NCBI GenBank assembly: GCA_963781285.1
Contig: CAWAFI010000017.1
Location: 227,296-291,295, forward strand
Origin: CAIWHR01 sp963781285
GTDB lineage: Bacteria > Pseudomonadota > Gammaproteobacteria > Burkholderiales > Casimicrobiaceae
DNA length: 64,000 nucleotides
Direction: 5' to 3'
The notes beneath the pieces are model-generated. The model worked only from the letters and a program-made list of their open reading frames with translations, did no database searches and was not told where the DNA came from. Position numbers and translations under genes: made by a program. Below are positions 26,434-35,312 of this stretch, piece after piece; position 1 is the first letter of the stretch; the number at the start of each line of letters is the position of its first letter.

Positions 26434-26895
26434 TCACGCGGCCACGGCGCCGGGCCGGCGCGGGATCATCAACTTGTGCTCGCCGCGCTGGACCACTTCG
26501 CCTTTCTGGTTGATGAGTTCAACCGGGATGATCACGATGCCCCAGCCCGGCTTGCTTTTTGAGGGCCGCATGGTCCCGACCTTGAACTTCACATGCAGCG
26601 TGTCGCCGATCTTGATCGGAAGCAGGAAGTCCCAGTTCCAGCCGAGCGACATCCCCGGCAGGAAGCGGTATTCGGCCTGACACTTCAAGCCGTCGGCGAC
26701 GGCCAGGCCGAAGAGCCCGTGCGCCACCCGCTCGCCGAAGTGGGATTTCCGTGCGTACGCCTCGTCGACGTGCAGCGGCGTGTGGTCCCCCGAGACATCG
26801 GCGTACATGTCGATCATCGCGCCGGTGACCGTCATCGTCGGGCTCACCCCTTCGTCGCCGACCTTGGCGTCGTCCCAATAGCGTTCCACTGCCAT
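26434..26895 (-). CDS. MaoC-like hot-dog dehydratase
   Basis: The 153-residue product (ATG 26895: MAVERYWDDAKVGDEGVSPT) carries the (R)-hydratase signature in SGDHTPLHVDEAYARKSHFG with the catalytic Asp and His, then ERVAHGLFGLAVADGL. MaoC-type enzymes add or remove water at an enoyl-CoA double bond. Upstream reading frame is open but unconserved. It lies between the VOC and CaiB genes of the leftward operon, so it may hydrate an acyl-CoA made by CaiB. Confidence 0.9.
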   Translation of the reverse strand: MAVERYWDDAKVGDEGVSPTMTVTGAMIDMYADVSGDHTPLHVDEAYARKSHFGERVAHGLFGLAVADGLKCQAEYRFLPGMSLGWNWDFLLPIKIGDTLHVKFKVGTMRPSKSKPGWGIVIIPVELINQKGEVVQRGEHKLMIPRRPGAVAA

Positions 26896-26945
26896 AAACG
26901 AATTCTCCTCCGTGTGATCCCTGGTCACTCCACCGCCGGTGGCGA

Positions 26946-27335
26946 TCAGGCCCGCGGGTCGACCGCCAATGCCGCCGCGACCGAGCCGCCGCTCGCCTGA
27001 ATGACTTCGACGCACAGCCCGTCGGGCAGCGCCAGCCAGTTGCGCCCATGCGGCATCGCCGTGACACCGTCCCACGCATACGCTTCTGCGAGCGCCGCGT
27101 CGAGATCCTCGGTCATGACGCCGAGATGCGCGAGGCGGCCTTCGGGACCGGCAAATTCGGGATCGGCCATCAGCTGCACGCCGCCAATCGTCCAGATCTG
27201 TTTCGGATTGTCAGCCGGTCCGTCCACGGCGCGGATCGGCATTCCGAGCGCCTCGCGAAAAAAGCGGATGTGCCATTGGATATCCTTGACCCGCACTGCC
27301 ACGTGCTCGACGTACGACTTCTTCGTGTAGGCCAT
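26946..27335 (-). CDS. VOC family protein
   Basis: The 129-residue protein (ATG 27335) shows the VOC pattern: YVEHVAVRVKDIQWHIRFFREALGM, IWTIGGVQLMADPEF, GRLAHLGVMTEDLDAALAEA and NWLALPDGLCVEVIQA, giving His-His-Glu metal ligands. Members act as lyases, epimerases or dioxygenases. It sits between a PanE-like gene and the MaoC gene, so it may serve as a lyase or epimerase of the pathway. Confidence 0.86.
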   Translation of the reverse strand: MAYTKKSYVEHVAVRVKDIQWHIRFFREALGMPIRAVDGPADNPKQIWTIGGVQLMADPEFAGPEGRLAHLGVMTEDLDAALAEAYAWDGVTAMPHGRNWLALPDGLCVEVIQASGGSVAAALAVDPRA

Positions 27336-27370
27336 TCCCTGTTCCTTTACGATGGTTTGCCGGCCGCGGG

Positions 27371-28312
27371 TCAGGCTTTCGGTGCGTACTGCTTCATCCA
27401 GAGCTCGATGCCCTTGACGCAGGCAACGAGCGCCCTGTTGACCGGCGTCGGGACCTTGGCGCGCTCGCCCCAGCGGACCACCGAGCCGTTGATGAAATCC
27501 ACTTCGGTCGGCGCGCCCTTTTCGATGCTCTGCAATATGGACGCCTTGAATTCGTTGGGCAGCCCTTCGGCGGCCAGTATCCAGGCGTCCTCCGGCTTGT
27601 CGCTGGTGAGCGTCACGCCGAGCGCCCTGGCGACGGCAATCCCTTCCGCCACGGCGGCGAGCGCGCATTCCTTCACTTCCGGCACGCTGTACAGGCCGCC
27701 GTAGGGCAACCGCGTGATGCCGGAAAGGGCGCCCGTCGCCACGTTGATCAGCAACTTGTCCCACATCGTGCCCATGATATTGGCGCTGACCTCGGTCGGC
27801 AGGCCTGCCTGGCTGAAGGTTGCGGCAATCCTCGTCGCACGGTCGCTGATGCGACCGTCGAGCTCGCCGATGTACGTGTACTTGCCACGCGTGCCGGCGA
27901 TCACGTGCCCGGGCCCGAGGAGCACACCGCCCACGTAGGTCTTGCCGGCCAGCACGTGCTCCTTGCCCACCACGTCGGCCAGGATCTCCTCGTGGCCGAG
28001 GCCGTTCTGCAGCGACATGACCGCCGTGTCGGGACCGACAATCTCGCTTGCCTTCTCGATCGCCTCGCGCGTGTGGAAGGATTTCACGAGCACGACAATC
28101 AGGTCAGCCGCTCCAATGCCGCCGGGCGACGTTCTGGCCTTGACCTTGACCGTTCGATCGACGCCGCCGTCGCGCAGTGTGAGCCCGCGGCTGTTCATCG
28201 CATCGATATGGCCCGCCCAGGCATCGACCAGCCAGACGTCGTTGCCGCCTTCGGTCAGCACGCCGCCGATCGCGCTACCCAGCGCGCCGGAACCGAGCAT
28301 GCAGATTTTCAT
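27371..28312 (-). CDS. Ketopantoate reductase family (PanE/ApbA-like) oxidoreductase 1
   Basis: The 313-residue protein begins KICMLGSGALGSAIGGVLTE (NADP loop) and continues with DLIVVLVKSFHTREAIEKA, MSLQNGLGHEEILADVVG, the MWDKLLINVATGALSGIT segment that holds the family Lys/Asn, and a C-terminal helical domain. PanE reduces 2-dehydropantoate, but such paralogues in catabolic operons reduce other 2-keto or cyclic acids. It is the first gene of the operon behind the 42-bp operator at 28414-28455. A second copy lies at 32323-33345. Confidence 0.9.
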   Translation of the reverse strand: MKICMLGSGALGSAIGGVLTEGGNDVWLVDAWAGHIDAMNSRGLTLRDGGVDRTVKVKARTSPGGIGAADLIVVLVKSFHTREAIEKASEIVGPDTAVMSLQNGLGHEEILADVVGKEHVLAGKTYVGGVLLGPGHVIAGTRGKYTYIGELDGRISDRATRIAATFSQAGLPTEVSANIMGTMWDKLLINVATGALSGITRLPYGGLYSVPEVKECALAAVAEGIAVARALGVTLTSDKPEDAWILAAEGLPNEFKASILQSIEKGAPTEVDFINGSVVRWGERAKVPTPVNRALVACVKGIELWMKQYAPKA

Positions 28313-28413
28313 GAATGCATCCTTCTCAAGCACCGCAAGCCTTCGGCTACACGGTGCGCCGCACGTGGCAGACGATCTGGGCGGCGATACAGCACGATAA
28401 AGTTCCTCCTCTC

Positions 28414-28455
28414 TTTTGTCCATGCAATGAAAGCAATACTCAATATTGCATTTCC
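28414..28455. promoter_or_regulatory. 42-bp operator-like element, copy B
   Basis: TTTTGTCCATGCAATGA, 14 bases, then ATTGCATTTCC, in the 157-bp gap before the PanE-like 1 gene and 102 bases from its start. Both ends match copy A at 36683-36724 with identical spacing (17 + 14 + 11). Inside is a TGCAAT/ATTGCA dyad (28423-28428 and 28445-28450). Because copy A abuts a LysR gene, I infer it is the LysR-type binding site that controls the operon from 28.3 kb to 19.4 kb. Confidence 0.7.
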
Positions 28456-28469
28456 AAAAGATGCTCCGA

Positions 28470-29643
28470 TCATGCCGAACGCTTCTCCTCCGCGGCCAGC
28501 GTCGCATCGACCCACGCCCCGCCCCGACGATGCGATGCGACCGCCGCCTCGATGAAGCGCATGCCCAGGACGCCGTCGCGCGCGGTCGCGAACGACGAAG
28601 CGCACGGATTGGCGGCCCTGCCGTCGCGACGGGCACTGATCACTTCGGCCGCGTCGGAATACACGTTGGCAAACGCGCCGAAATACCCCTCCGGGTTGCC
28701 CGTCTTCGTCCGCGACAGGTACCGCGCGGTCTCGCAGAGATAGGCCTCGCCACGGCGCAGCGTGCGATACGGTGCATTGTCCGCGCGCACGAGGAGCACG
28801 TCGGGGTTCTCCTGATCCCAGTGCAGGCTCGCCGTCTCCCCGAACACGCGGATGCGCAATCCGTGGCCGTTGCCGGCTGCGACCATGCTCGCCCACAACT
28901 GACCGCGCGCGCCGCCGCGGAAGCGTAGATTCACGTAGGCATTGTCGTCGGCCACGCGACCCGGAACGATCGTCATCAGCTCCGCCGACAACGATTCGAT
29001 CTCGAGTCCGGTGATCGTGCGCAACAGGTGGTGGGCATGCGTGCCGACATCGCCCAGCACCGTCGACGGCCCGGCGATCGCGGCATCGACGCGCCAGGCC
29101 ATTTTCGCGTCGCCTTCGGCCTCCAGCAGGCGGTTGCGGGTGCCCTGCGCATATTCGACGGCGACCAGGCGCAGCGCACCCAGCTCGCCTGCGCTCACCC
29201 GATGCCGTGCCTCGGCCACCATCGGGTAGGCGCTGTAGTTGTGCGTCAGCGCGAACAGGACGCCGTGCTCCGACGGCGGACTTCTCGACGGCGATGGCAT
29301 CGGCGAGCGAGGTCGCCATCGGCTTGTCGCAAATGACATCGATGCCGTTGCGAATGAAGGCGAGGCTGGCCGCCGCGTGGGTGTCGTTCGGCGTGACGAT
29401 GCTCACACACTCGATGCCGTCGGCGCGGCGCGCTTCGGCCTCGGCCATCGCGGCGAAGTCGCCATAGATCCGGTCGGGCGCGACACCCAGCTCGTCGCCC
29501 ATCGCGCGGTTGGCGTCGGGCTTGCGCGAGAAGGCCCCCGCAACCAGCTTGAAATGGTCGTCCAGACGCGCGGCGCGCCGGTGCGCCGGGCCGATGCCGG
29601 CGCCGGGGCCTCCGCCCACCATGCCCCACCTCAGCGTTCTCAT
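28470..29643 (-). CDS. Gfo/Idh/MocA-family oxidoreductase (Gfo 2), broken by one insertion
   Basis: The N-terminal frame from ATG 29643 reads MRTLRWGMVGGGPGAGIGPA and DGIECVSIVTPNDTHAAASLAF, up to ICDKPMATSLADAIAVEKSA; at about 29272 an extra base moves the frame to SEHGVLFALTHNYSAYPMVAE and on to ALRLVAVEYAQGTRNRLLEA and GDVGTHAHHLLRTITGLEIES, ending at 28470. Restored, it is about 390 residues, slightly longer than the usual 330-360. It is the last gene of the right-hand operon, upstream of operator B. Substrate unknown. Confidence 0.8.
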
Positions 29644-29752
29644 ATTCGGGTCTCCTGCGATGCGCGTGACGCGCGTTGAATTGGAGCGAGCGCCAGCCCT
29701 GCGCCTGCGCGGCAACCGGGAACGATGTCGCGAGCCGCCGTCGGCAATCGCG

Positions 29753-30538
29753 CTAGCGCATGGCGATGGTCAGTGTCTGGAGGTCGCCGAAGCGCGCCAC
29801 GTACGTCTGACCCTTGCGCAACGGCGTCGGCAGCGTGAGCGAGCCCGTCGACAGCAGGTCGCCGCCAGCGAGGTCGATACCGCGCTCGCACAACCCGTTC
29901 ACCGTTTCCACGAGAATGTCGACCGGATCGCGGCGGAACTCGCCGGTGTAGACCTGAATCGGATCGCCGGCGTCGATCCGCGCGTCGATGGGCAGTCGCT
30001 CGAAGTCGATGCCTTGCCAACGTTCGATGGCTTCGGCAACCACGTAGGCGCCGCCCCCTCCGTTATCGGCAATTGCATCGTGCGTCGTGAGGTTGCGACT
30101 GGCATTCGCCGCCGTGTAACGACTGCCGGCGAGCTCGAGACCCGGATGGAAGACGAGCAGCGGCTCGAGTTCGGCACGCGTGTACGCATGCGCGCGCGCC
30201 GGAACCGCCTGCCGAAAGCGGAACGCGAACTCGCATTCGATCTTGTAGCCGTCGAACATCACCGCCGGAACCTGCGCCGGGCTCGAATAGATCCGCGACG
30301 CCAGCAGGCGACCGGTGATCGGGCCGTCATGGCCTTCTAGAATCTGCACGGCCCGGACGGCTGCGCCGACCTTCCATCCGACGACAGGCTCGCCAAGGAG
30401 TTCGGCCATGCGGTCCTGGACCGCAAAGGCGTCCACCCGCGAGGCGGGCGCAGCGGCGGCAGGAGGGAGCGGAATGGTTCCGCGCGTGCGCCAGGCTTCC
30501 GCCAACGACCGGGCGAGACTTTCGAGGGACTGCTTCAT
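29753..30538 (-). CDS. 2-keto-4-pentenoate hydratase-like enzyme
   Basis: The 261-residue protein has the hydratase/fumarylacetoacetase-like pattern: AFAVQDRMAELLGEPVVGWKVGAA, KIECEFAFRFRQAVPA with the metal-binding Glu pair, DNGGGGAYVVAEAI, and VETVNGLCERGIDLAGGDLLSTG. Family members hydrate 2-hydroxypenta-2,4-dienoate in meta-cleavage pathways; 2-oxo-hept-3-ene-dioate hydratase is a close relative. No ring-cleavage dioxygenase is in the window, so the actual substrate may differ. It sits downstream of the ABC permease gene. Confidence 0.85.
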   Translation of the reverse strand: MKQSLESLARSLAEAWRTRGTIPLPPAAAAPASRVDAFAVQDRMAELLGEPVVGWKVGAAVRAVQILEGHDGPITGRLLASRIYSSPAQVPAVMFDGYKIECEFAFRFRQAVPARAHAYTRAELEPLLVFHPGLELAGSRYTAANASRNLTTHDAIADNGGGGAYVVAEAIERWQGIDFERLPIDARIDAGDPIQVYTGEFRRDPVDILVETVNGLCERGIDLAGGDLLSTGSLTLPTPLRKGQTYVARFGDLQTLTIAMR

Positions 30539-30598
30539 TGCGGTTCTCCGCGGTGCGCGGCGCAGACGTCAAGGATGGGCCCGAATTTCCGACTATCG

Positions 30599-31489
30599 TC
30601 AGGCTTTCGTTTTCACCAGGACGCCGAACAGTCCTGCCGGCCTCACCATCAGTACCACGATGAGCAGGATGAAGGCGTAAATGTCCTTGTAGCTCCCGGA
30701 CAGATAGCCCGCGCCGAGGCTTTCGGTCACGCCGACGAGCACGCCGCCCAGAACGGCACCGGGAAGGTTCCCGAAGCCACCGATCACGGCGGCCGCGAAG
30801 GCCTTGATCAGAATGCCGATGCCCATCAGGACCTGCACGTAGTTGATGGGTCCGACCAGAACCCCCGCCGCGGCGCCAAGCGCGCAGGCGACGCCGAAGA
30901 TGACCGAAATGGTCATCGGGACGTTGATGCCCATCAGATAGGCGATCTCCTTGTTGCCGGCCACGGCACGCACCGCGAGGCCGAGCCGGGTCTTCTTGAG
31001 AAACAGGTGCAACGCGGTCATTAACACGACGGCTGCCAGCACGATCCACACGTAGGCCGCCGGGAGAATGACATTGCCAAGCTCGATGGGCATGCCATAG
31101 CTGACCGGAAACGGCAGCGCCTTCGGCCCCCAGATCAGGAAGGCGACGTTCTGCAATACGATCGACATGCCGAAGCCGCAGATGACCATCGCCATCCCGG
31201 CGACCGTGTATCCGCCGCCTCCTTGCAGTATCCGGCGGTAGAACACTCGCTCTATGACCACTCCGACGAGCCCCGTGAGGATCATCGATGCGATCAGGAC
31301 CAGCGGGAAGGGCAGGTGCAACGTATTGAAGACGAAAAGGCCGATGAAGGCGCCGATCATGTAGATCTCGCCGTGCGCGAAATGCACGACGTCGAGGCCG
31401 GAATAGATGAGCGAAATCCCGATCGCGACCAGCCCGTACACCATGCCGATCGACAAACCGACGATCACGAGGTCAAGGAAGTATTGCAT
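30599..31489 (-). CDS. Branched-chain-type ABC transporter permease LivH-like
   Basis: The 296-residue integral membrane protein has about eight hydrophobic helices, starting MQYFLDLVIVGLSIGMVYGL with VAIGISLIYSGLDVVHFAHGEIYMIGAFIG, the standard LivH entrance, and ends with GGFGNLPGAVLGGVLVGVTES and FILLIVVLMVRPAGLFG. The EAA-like loop (GINVPMTISVIFGVACAL) is visible. It forms the channel with LivM (34175-35206); the gene order here (livK, livM, livG, panE-like, livF, livH) is all on the minus strand. These systems move branched amino acids but also many aromatic and aliphatic acids. Confidence 0.94.
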   Translation of the reverse strand: MQYFLDLVIVGLSIGMVYGLVAIGISLIYSGLDVVHFAHGEIYMIGAFIGLFVFNTLHLPFPLVLIASMILTGLVGVVIERVFYRRILQGGGGYTVAGMAMVICGFGMSIVLQNVAFLIWGPKALPFPVSYGMPIELGNVILPAAYVWIVLAAVVLMTALHLFLKKTRLGLAVRAVAGNKEIAYLMGINVPMTISVIFGVACALGAAAGVLVGPINYVQVLMGIGILIKAFAAAVIGGFGNLPGAVLGGVLVGVTESLGAGYLSGSYKDIYAFILLIVVLMVRPAGLFGVLVKTKA

Positions 31490-31591
31490 AGGTAGCTCCT
31501 AAAGCGCTTGCCCGGCGTCCGCGGTGCCCATAGGGCATCTGGCACCGCGCGTTGGCTCGTAGGCAGGACATCGATACGCCGCACCAGGCCG

Positions 31592-32329
31592 TCAAAGCGC
31601 CATCGTCTGATCGCGGTCCGCGACCGTTCCACCAAGATAGGACAAGCGAACGGCGTCGTCCTTGATCAGATTCTCCGCAGCGCCTTCGATGTGAATGACA
31701 CCATCCCTGATCACATAACCGTAATCGGCGAGCAGCAGCGCCATCCGTACGTTCTGCTCGACCAGCAGCAGCGTCATGCCATCACGGCAGATCTTCGCGA
31801 TGGCGCGGAAGATGTCGAGCACCACCTGCGGCGCGAGCGCCGCGCTCGGCTCGTCCAACAGCATCATCTTGGGCTCGGACATGAGCCCCCGCGCGATGCA
31901 CAGCATCTGCAGCTGGCCGCCGGAAAGCGTTCCGGTCAGCTGCCGCCGTCGTTCCTGCAGGATCGGAAAATACGCGTAGGCGCGCTCCAGCCCCCGCGCG
32001 CGAACGGCGCGCTCCGGCTTGACATGCGCGCCCAACAGCAGGTTCTCCTCGACGGTCATTGCCGGGTAGGCTTCCTTTCCCTGCGTCACCTGGACCAGGC
32101 CGCGGCGGACGATGCGATCGGGTCGCAACCCGTCGATCCGCTCGCCGTCGAAGGTGATCTCGCCACGCCAGAGCCTGATGAGCCCCGACAGTGTCTTGAG
32201 CATCGTCGATTTCCCGGTTCCATTGCCGCCCAGCAGCGCGACGATCTGTCCGCGGTCGACATGGAGCGACACACCGTTGAGAATCTGGACGCTGCCGTAA
32301 CCGCCGACGACATCGGTTGTCTTCAACAT
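31592..32329 (-). CDS. Branched-chain-type ABC transporter ATPase LivF-like
   Basis: The 245-residue ATPase (ATG 32329: MLKTTDVVGGYGSVQILNGV) has Walker A GGNGTGKST, Q-loop QVTQGKEAYPAMTVEENLLL, signature LSGGQLQML, Walker B MMLLDEPSAALAPQ and H-loop LLLVEQNV. The frame remains open upstream but without conservation. It overlaps the PanE-like 2 stop by 7 bases. It should pair with LivG to energise uptake. Confidence 0.94.
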   Translation of the reverse strand: MLKTTDVVGGYGSVQILNGVSLHVDRGQIVALLGGNGTGKSTMLKTLSGLIRLWRGEITFDGERIDGLRPDRIVRRGLVQVTQGKEAYPAMTVEENLLLGAHVKPERAVRARGLERAYAYFPILQERRRQLTGTLSGGQLQMLCIARGLMSEPKMMLLDEPSAALAPQVVLDIFRAIAKICRDGMTLLLVEQNVRMALLLADYGYVIRDGVIHIEGAAENLIKDDAVRLSYLGGTVADRDQTMAL

Positions 32330-33345
32330 GGCGTTCGCCGTTGTTCTAATGGATCCATGGTTCGGGCCCCCGACGCGTCGCGCCCGCTCGTATCCGCCGC
32401 GTTCAGGTAACGGGATTCGAGGCCTTTCACGATCGCGATCATCGTATCTATCGTAGGCGTAGGAACCCCTTTGTCGCGGCCGAGGCCGGCGACTGCGCCG
32501 TGAATGGTGTCGATCTCGGTCTTGCGTCGGCGCGCAATGTCGATCGCCATCGACGATTTGCTCGCGCCGGTGCCGCCGCCACCGGTGTCGGTAAGCTTGT
32601 CGAAGATCGCGCGCTTTTCGGTCTCGCCGAGGACGATGCCGCAGGCGCGCGCCACGGCCGCGGTCTCGTCCAACGCCCGCAGGACCACCTCGCGCAATTC
32701 GGGAATGGCGACGATTTCGGCCGATGTCAGGTCGGTCGCCGCGGACACGGCGCCGAGCGCGACGTTGCCGAGCAGCTTTTGCCACTTTTCCCTCTTGATG
32801 TTCGCGCTGGCAAACGTCGGCAGCCGGTGGCGGCTGAATCCTTCGGCAATGGCCACGGCGCGTTCGGACAGTCCCCCTCCAAGTTCGCCGATGTAGCTCG
32901 GCAAGTCGCCGAAGTTGCGGATCACGCCCGCCTCGACGACCGTCGCTCCCTGCGCGGTAAGCCCGCCGAGGATGTGTTCGTGGCCCAGGAGCCTGCCGAG
33001 GGCTTCTTCGTTGCCGAGGCCGTTCTGGAACGAAATGACCGCGGTCGATCCTTTGACGAGATGCTTGACCGAGCTGGCGGCCGCCTCGTTGGCGAACGCC
33101 TTGCACTGGAAGAGAACCACGTCGGCCGCGGCAACGGATTGCGGATCCCGCGTCGCCGTGACGCGCACCGTCCGGTCGCCGCCGTGACCGACGATCCGGA
33201 GACCGTTGCGATTGATGGCGTCAACGTGCTCCTGCCAGATGTCGACGACGGTGACCTCGAGGCCACCCTCCGTCAGCAGGCCGCCAAAGAGACTTCCCAT
33301 GGCGCCGCCCCCCACGATCACGACTCTGGGTGCATCAAATCCCAT
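32323..33345 (-). CDS. Ketopantoate reductase family (PanE-like) oxidoreductase 2
   Basis: The 340-residue protein (ATG 33345: MGFDAPRVVIVGGGAMGSLF) has the GGGAMGS cofactor loop, DVVLFQCKAFANEAAASSV, ISFQNGLGNEEALGRLLG, and the KWQKLLGNVALGAVSAATDL segment with the key Lys/Asn. It is related to PanE-like 1 (27371-28312) and lies inside the ABC-transporter operon between livG and livF. The embedding suggests it reduces the very compound being imported or an early product. Confidence 0.88.
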   Translation of the reverse strand: MGFDAPRVVIVGGGAMGSLFGGLLTEGGLEVTVVDIWQEHVDAINRNGLRIVGHGGDRTVRVTATRDPQSVAAADVVLFQCKAFANEAAASSVKHLVKGSTAVISFQNGLGNEEALGRLLGHEHILGGLTAQGATVVEAGVIRNFGDLPSYIGELGGGLSERAVAIAEGFSRHRLPTFASANIKREKWQKLLGNVALGAVSAATDLTSAEIVAIPELREVVLRALDETAAVARACGIVLGETEKRAIFDKLTDTGGGGTGASKSSMAIDIARRRKTEIDTIHGAVAGLGRDKGVPTPTIDTMIAIVKGLESRYLNAADTSGRDASGARTMDPLEQRRTPC

Positions 33346-33384
33346 GCTGCCTTTCCTCGGGCTCGATATGCGCAAGCAGTGGCT

Positions 33385-34185
33385 TCACGCCGACCTCAGG
33401 AAAGCTCGCACTTCGGCGTCGTCCATCTCCTTGCCGAGATAGGCCTCGATCACGCGATGGTCGTCCTTGATTGCGGTCGGCGGGCCCTCGGCGATCTTTT
33501 CGCCGTGCTCCAGCACCGTCACTACGCCACAGGTGTCCATCACGACCTTCAGGATGTGCTCGATGATGATCAGGGTGAGACCGTACCGCTGTTTGAGCGC
33601 CAGGACGGATTCGAGAAGCTTGTCGACGTTGGGAGGCGAGAGCCCCGCTGCCGGTTCGTCCAGCATCAGGAGCTTCGGCCGCATCGCCATGGCGCGGCCG
33701 AGTGCCAGCAGTCGCCGCTGCCCACCCGACAACTCGCCGGCTGGCAGGCGCGCATAGTCGGCGAGCCCGATGAACGACAACAAGTCCATCATCTCGGACC
33801 GCACCCTGCGTTCCTCTTTCCAGACGGCAGGACGGCCGACGATTGCCGCCGCCGTTCCGTAATGCATGTGGCAGTGGTGTCCGACCAGCAGATTCTCGAG
33901 CACGGTCATCTGCGCGAAGATGCGCAGCATCTGGAACGTGCGCGCGATGCCCCGGAGCGCGATTTCGTGCGGTTGCAGAGCGGTGACATTTTCGCCGTCG
34001 AAGAACATGGTCCCGCCCGGTTCCGGCTTGTAGACTCCGGAGATCAGATTGAACAGCGTGCTCTTGCCGGATCCGTTGGGGCCGATGATGCCGCGAATCT
34101 CACCCTTCTCGATGTTGAGGTCGACATTCGACACGGCGACGAGGCCGCCGAACCGCTTGGAAAAGCCGGTGATCTCAAGCAGCAT
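33385..34185 (-). CDS. Branched-chain-type ABC transporter ATPase LivG-like
   Basis: The 266-residue ATPase starts MLLEITGFSKRFGGLVAVSN and shows Walker A GPNGSGKST, Q-loop RTFQMLRIFAQMTVLENLLV, signature ELSGGQRRLLALGRAMAM, Walker B LLMLDEPAAGLSP and H-loop LIIIEHIL. The LivG-specific insertion after the Walker A (FNLISGVYKPEPGGTMFFDG) is typical. It overlaps livM by 11 bases, so both are translated together. Confidence 0.95.
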   Translation of the reverse strand: MLLEITGFSKRFGGLVAVSNVDLNIEKGEIRGIIGPNGSGKSTLFNLISGVYKPEPGGTMFFDGENVTALQPHEIALRGIARTFQMLRIFAQMTVLENLLVGHHCHMHYGTAAAIVGRPAVWKEERRVRSEMMDLLSFIGLADYARLPAGELSGGQRRLLALGRAMAMRPKLLMLDEPAAGLSPPNVDKLLESVLALKQRYGLTLIIIEHILKVVMDTCGVVTVLEHGEKIAEGPPTAIKDDHRVIEAYLGKEMDDAEVRAFLRSA

Positions 34186-35206
34186 TCTGCTTCGCCCTGC
34201 GGATAGCGAGGAATCCGCGCGTGACGAGGTAGCGGTCGATGAGTCCGCCGATCCCGGTCGGCATGAACATCACCGTCAGCACGATCACCATGCCGAAGAT
34301 CAGCAGTTGGAACTGGTAGTAGTCGCGCGTGAGGTCGTAGATGATGGTCACGATGATTGCGCCGACGATGCCGCCCCAGATGTGGCCGATGCCTCCGAGC
34401 ACGACCATCAGGAGCAGCGTCACCATTTCGACCAGCGTATAGCTGTTGGGATGGATGAACCCCGGCGTCATGTGCGCGGCGAGGCTGCCCGCGCAGCCCG
34501 CGTACAGGGCGCTGATGATAAAGGCCAGCGTCTTGTACTTCTGCACGTTGATGCCGCTCGCGGCCGCGGCCAGCGGGTCCTCGCGCAGCGCCTTGAATGC
34601 GCGTCCGATGTTCGAGCGCAGCATGCAAAACGAGAAGTAGACCCCGGCCACCGCCAGGGGCATGACCACGTAGTAGTAGCTGATGTGCGTGTCCAGGCGG
34701 TACCCGAACAGACTCGGTGGAGGGATGTCGCTCAGACCGATCGACGCGCCCAGATAATCGGTCGCCGAGATGAAGATGCGCACCGACTCCGCGAGCCCGA
34801 GCGTGGCCAGCGCCAGATAGGCGCCTTCGAGCCGGAACGACGGAATGCCGACGATTGCGCCGGCCAGGGCGGTGACGAGCATGGCGCCGGGCAGCGCGAT
34901 CCAGAACGGCGCGCCGAACTTGAGCGCCAGTACGGCAGACGTATACGCACCGATCGCCGCGAGCGCGATGTGGCCCACGGTCACCTGGCCGGCGAAGCCT
35001 TTGACGATGTTGAGGCCCACCGCCAGGATGACATTGATCAGGATGATGTCCAGCAGATAGCGCTGGTAGTCGTTGAAGGTCAGCCAGGGCAGCGGAAACA
35101 GCGCCGCGAAGCCGATCAGCCAGGGTGCAATGTGCCGGGCCGAGGTCAGGCGCATCGCCGCGCCTTCGGTCACCGGCGCAAGCTCGTCGGGAATATCGTC
35201 GTTCAT
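34175..35206 (-). CDS. Branched-chain-type ABC transporter permease LivM-like
   Basis: The 343-residue permease has a short polar N-terminus, then about nine to ten membrane helices: WLIGFAALFPLPWLTFNDYQ, LLDIILINVILAVGLNIVKG with FAGQVTVGHIALAAIGAYTS (the LivM gate), and SNIGRAFKALREDPLAAAASGINVQKYK (cytoplasmic ATPase contact), ending with IIVTIIYDLTRDYYQFQLLI. It is the membrane partner of the LivH-like protein at 30599-31489. The gene begins about 100 bases after the periplasmic binding-protein gene. Confidence 0.95.
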   Translation of the reverse strand: MNDDIPDELAPVTEGAAMRLTSARHIAPWLIGFAALFPLPWLTFNDYQRYLLDIILINVILAVGLNIVKGFAGQVTVGHIALAAIGAYTSAVLALKFGAPFWIALPGAMLVTALAGAIVGIPSFRLEGAYLALATLGLAESVRIFISATDYLGASIGLSDIPPPSLFGYRLDTHISYYYVVMPLAVAGVYFSFCMLRSNIGRAFKALREDPLAAAASGINVQKYKTLAFIISALYAGCAGSLAAHMTPGFIHPNSYTLVEMVTLLLMVVLGGIGHIWGGIVGAIIVTIIYDLTRDYYQFQLLIFGMVIVLTVMFMPTGIGGLIDRYLVTRGFLAIRRAKQNAA

Positions 35207-35312
35207 GCGTCGCTTCCCGTGGTGGCCGTCGCGTCGCGGTCGTGGTGCGCCACCGGGCGGGAGGCCGTTCCCCCGCCCGGGATGGGGTTGCGCGTGCTGC
35301 CGGACGCCCCGG

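Noticed and set aside
32500..34206. 568-codon plus-strand frame opposite PanE-like 2 and LivG
   Set aside because: Antisense to two well supported proteins and without family resemblance.
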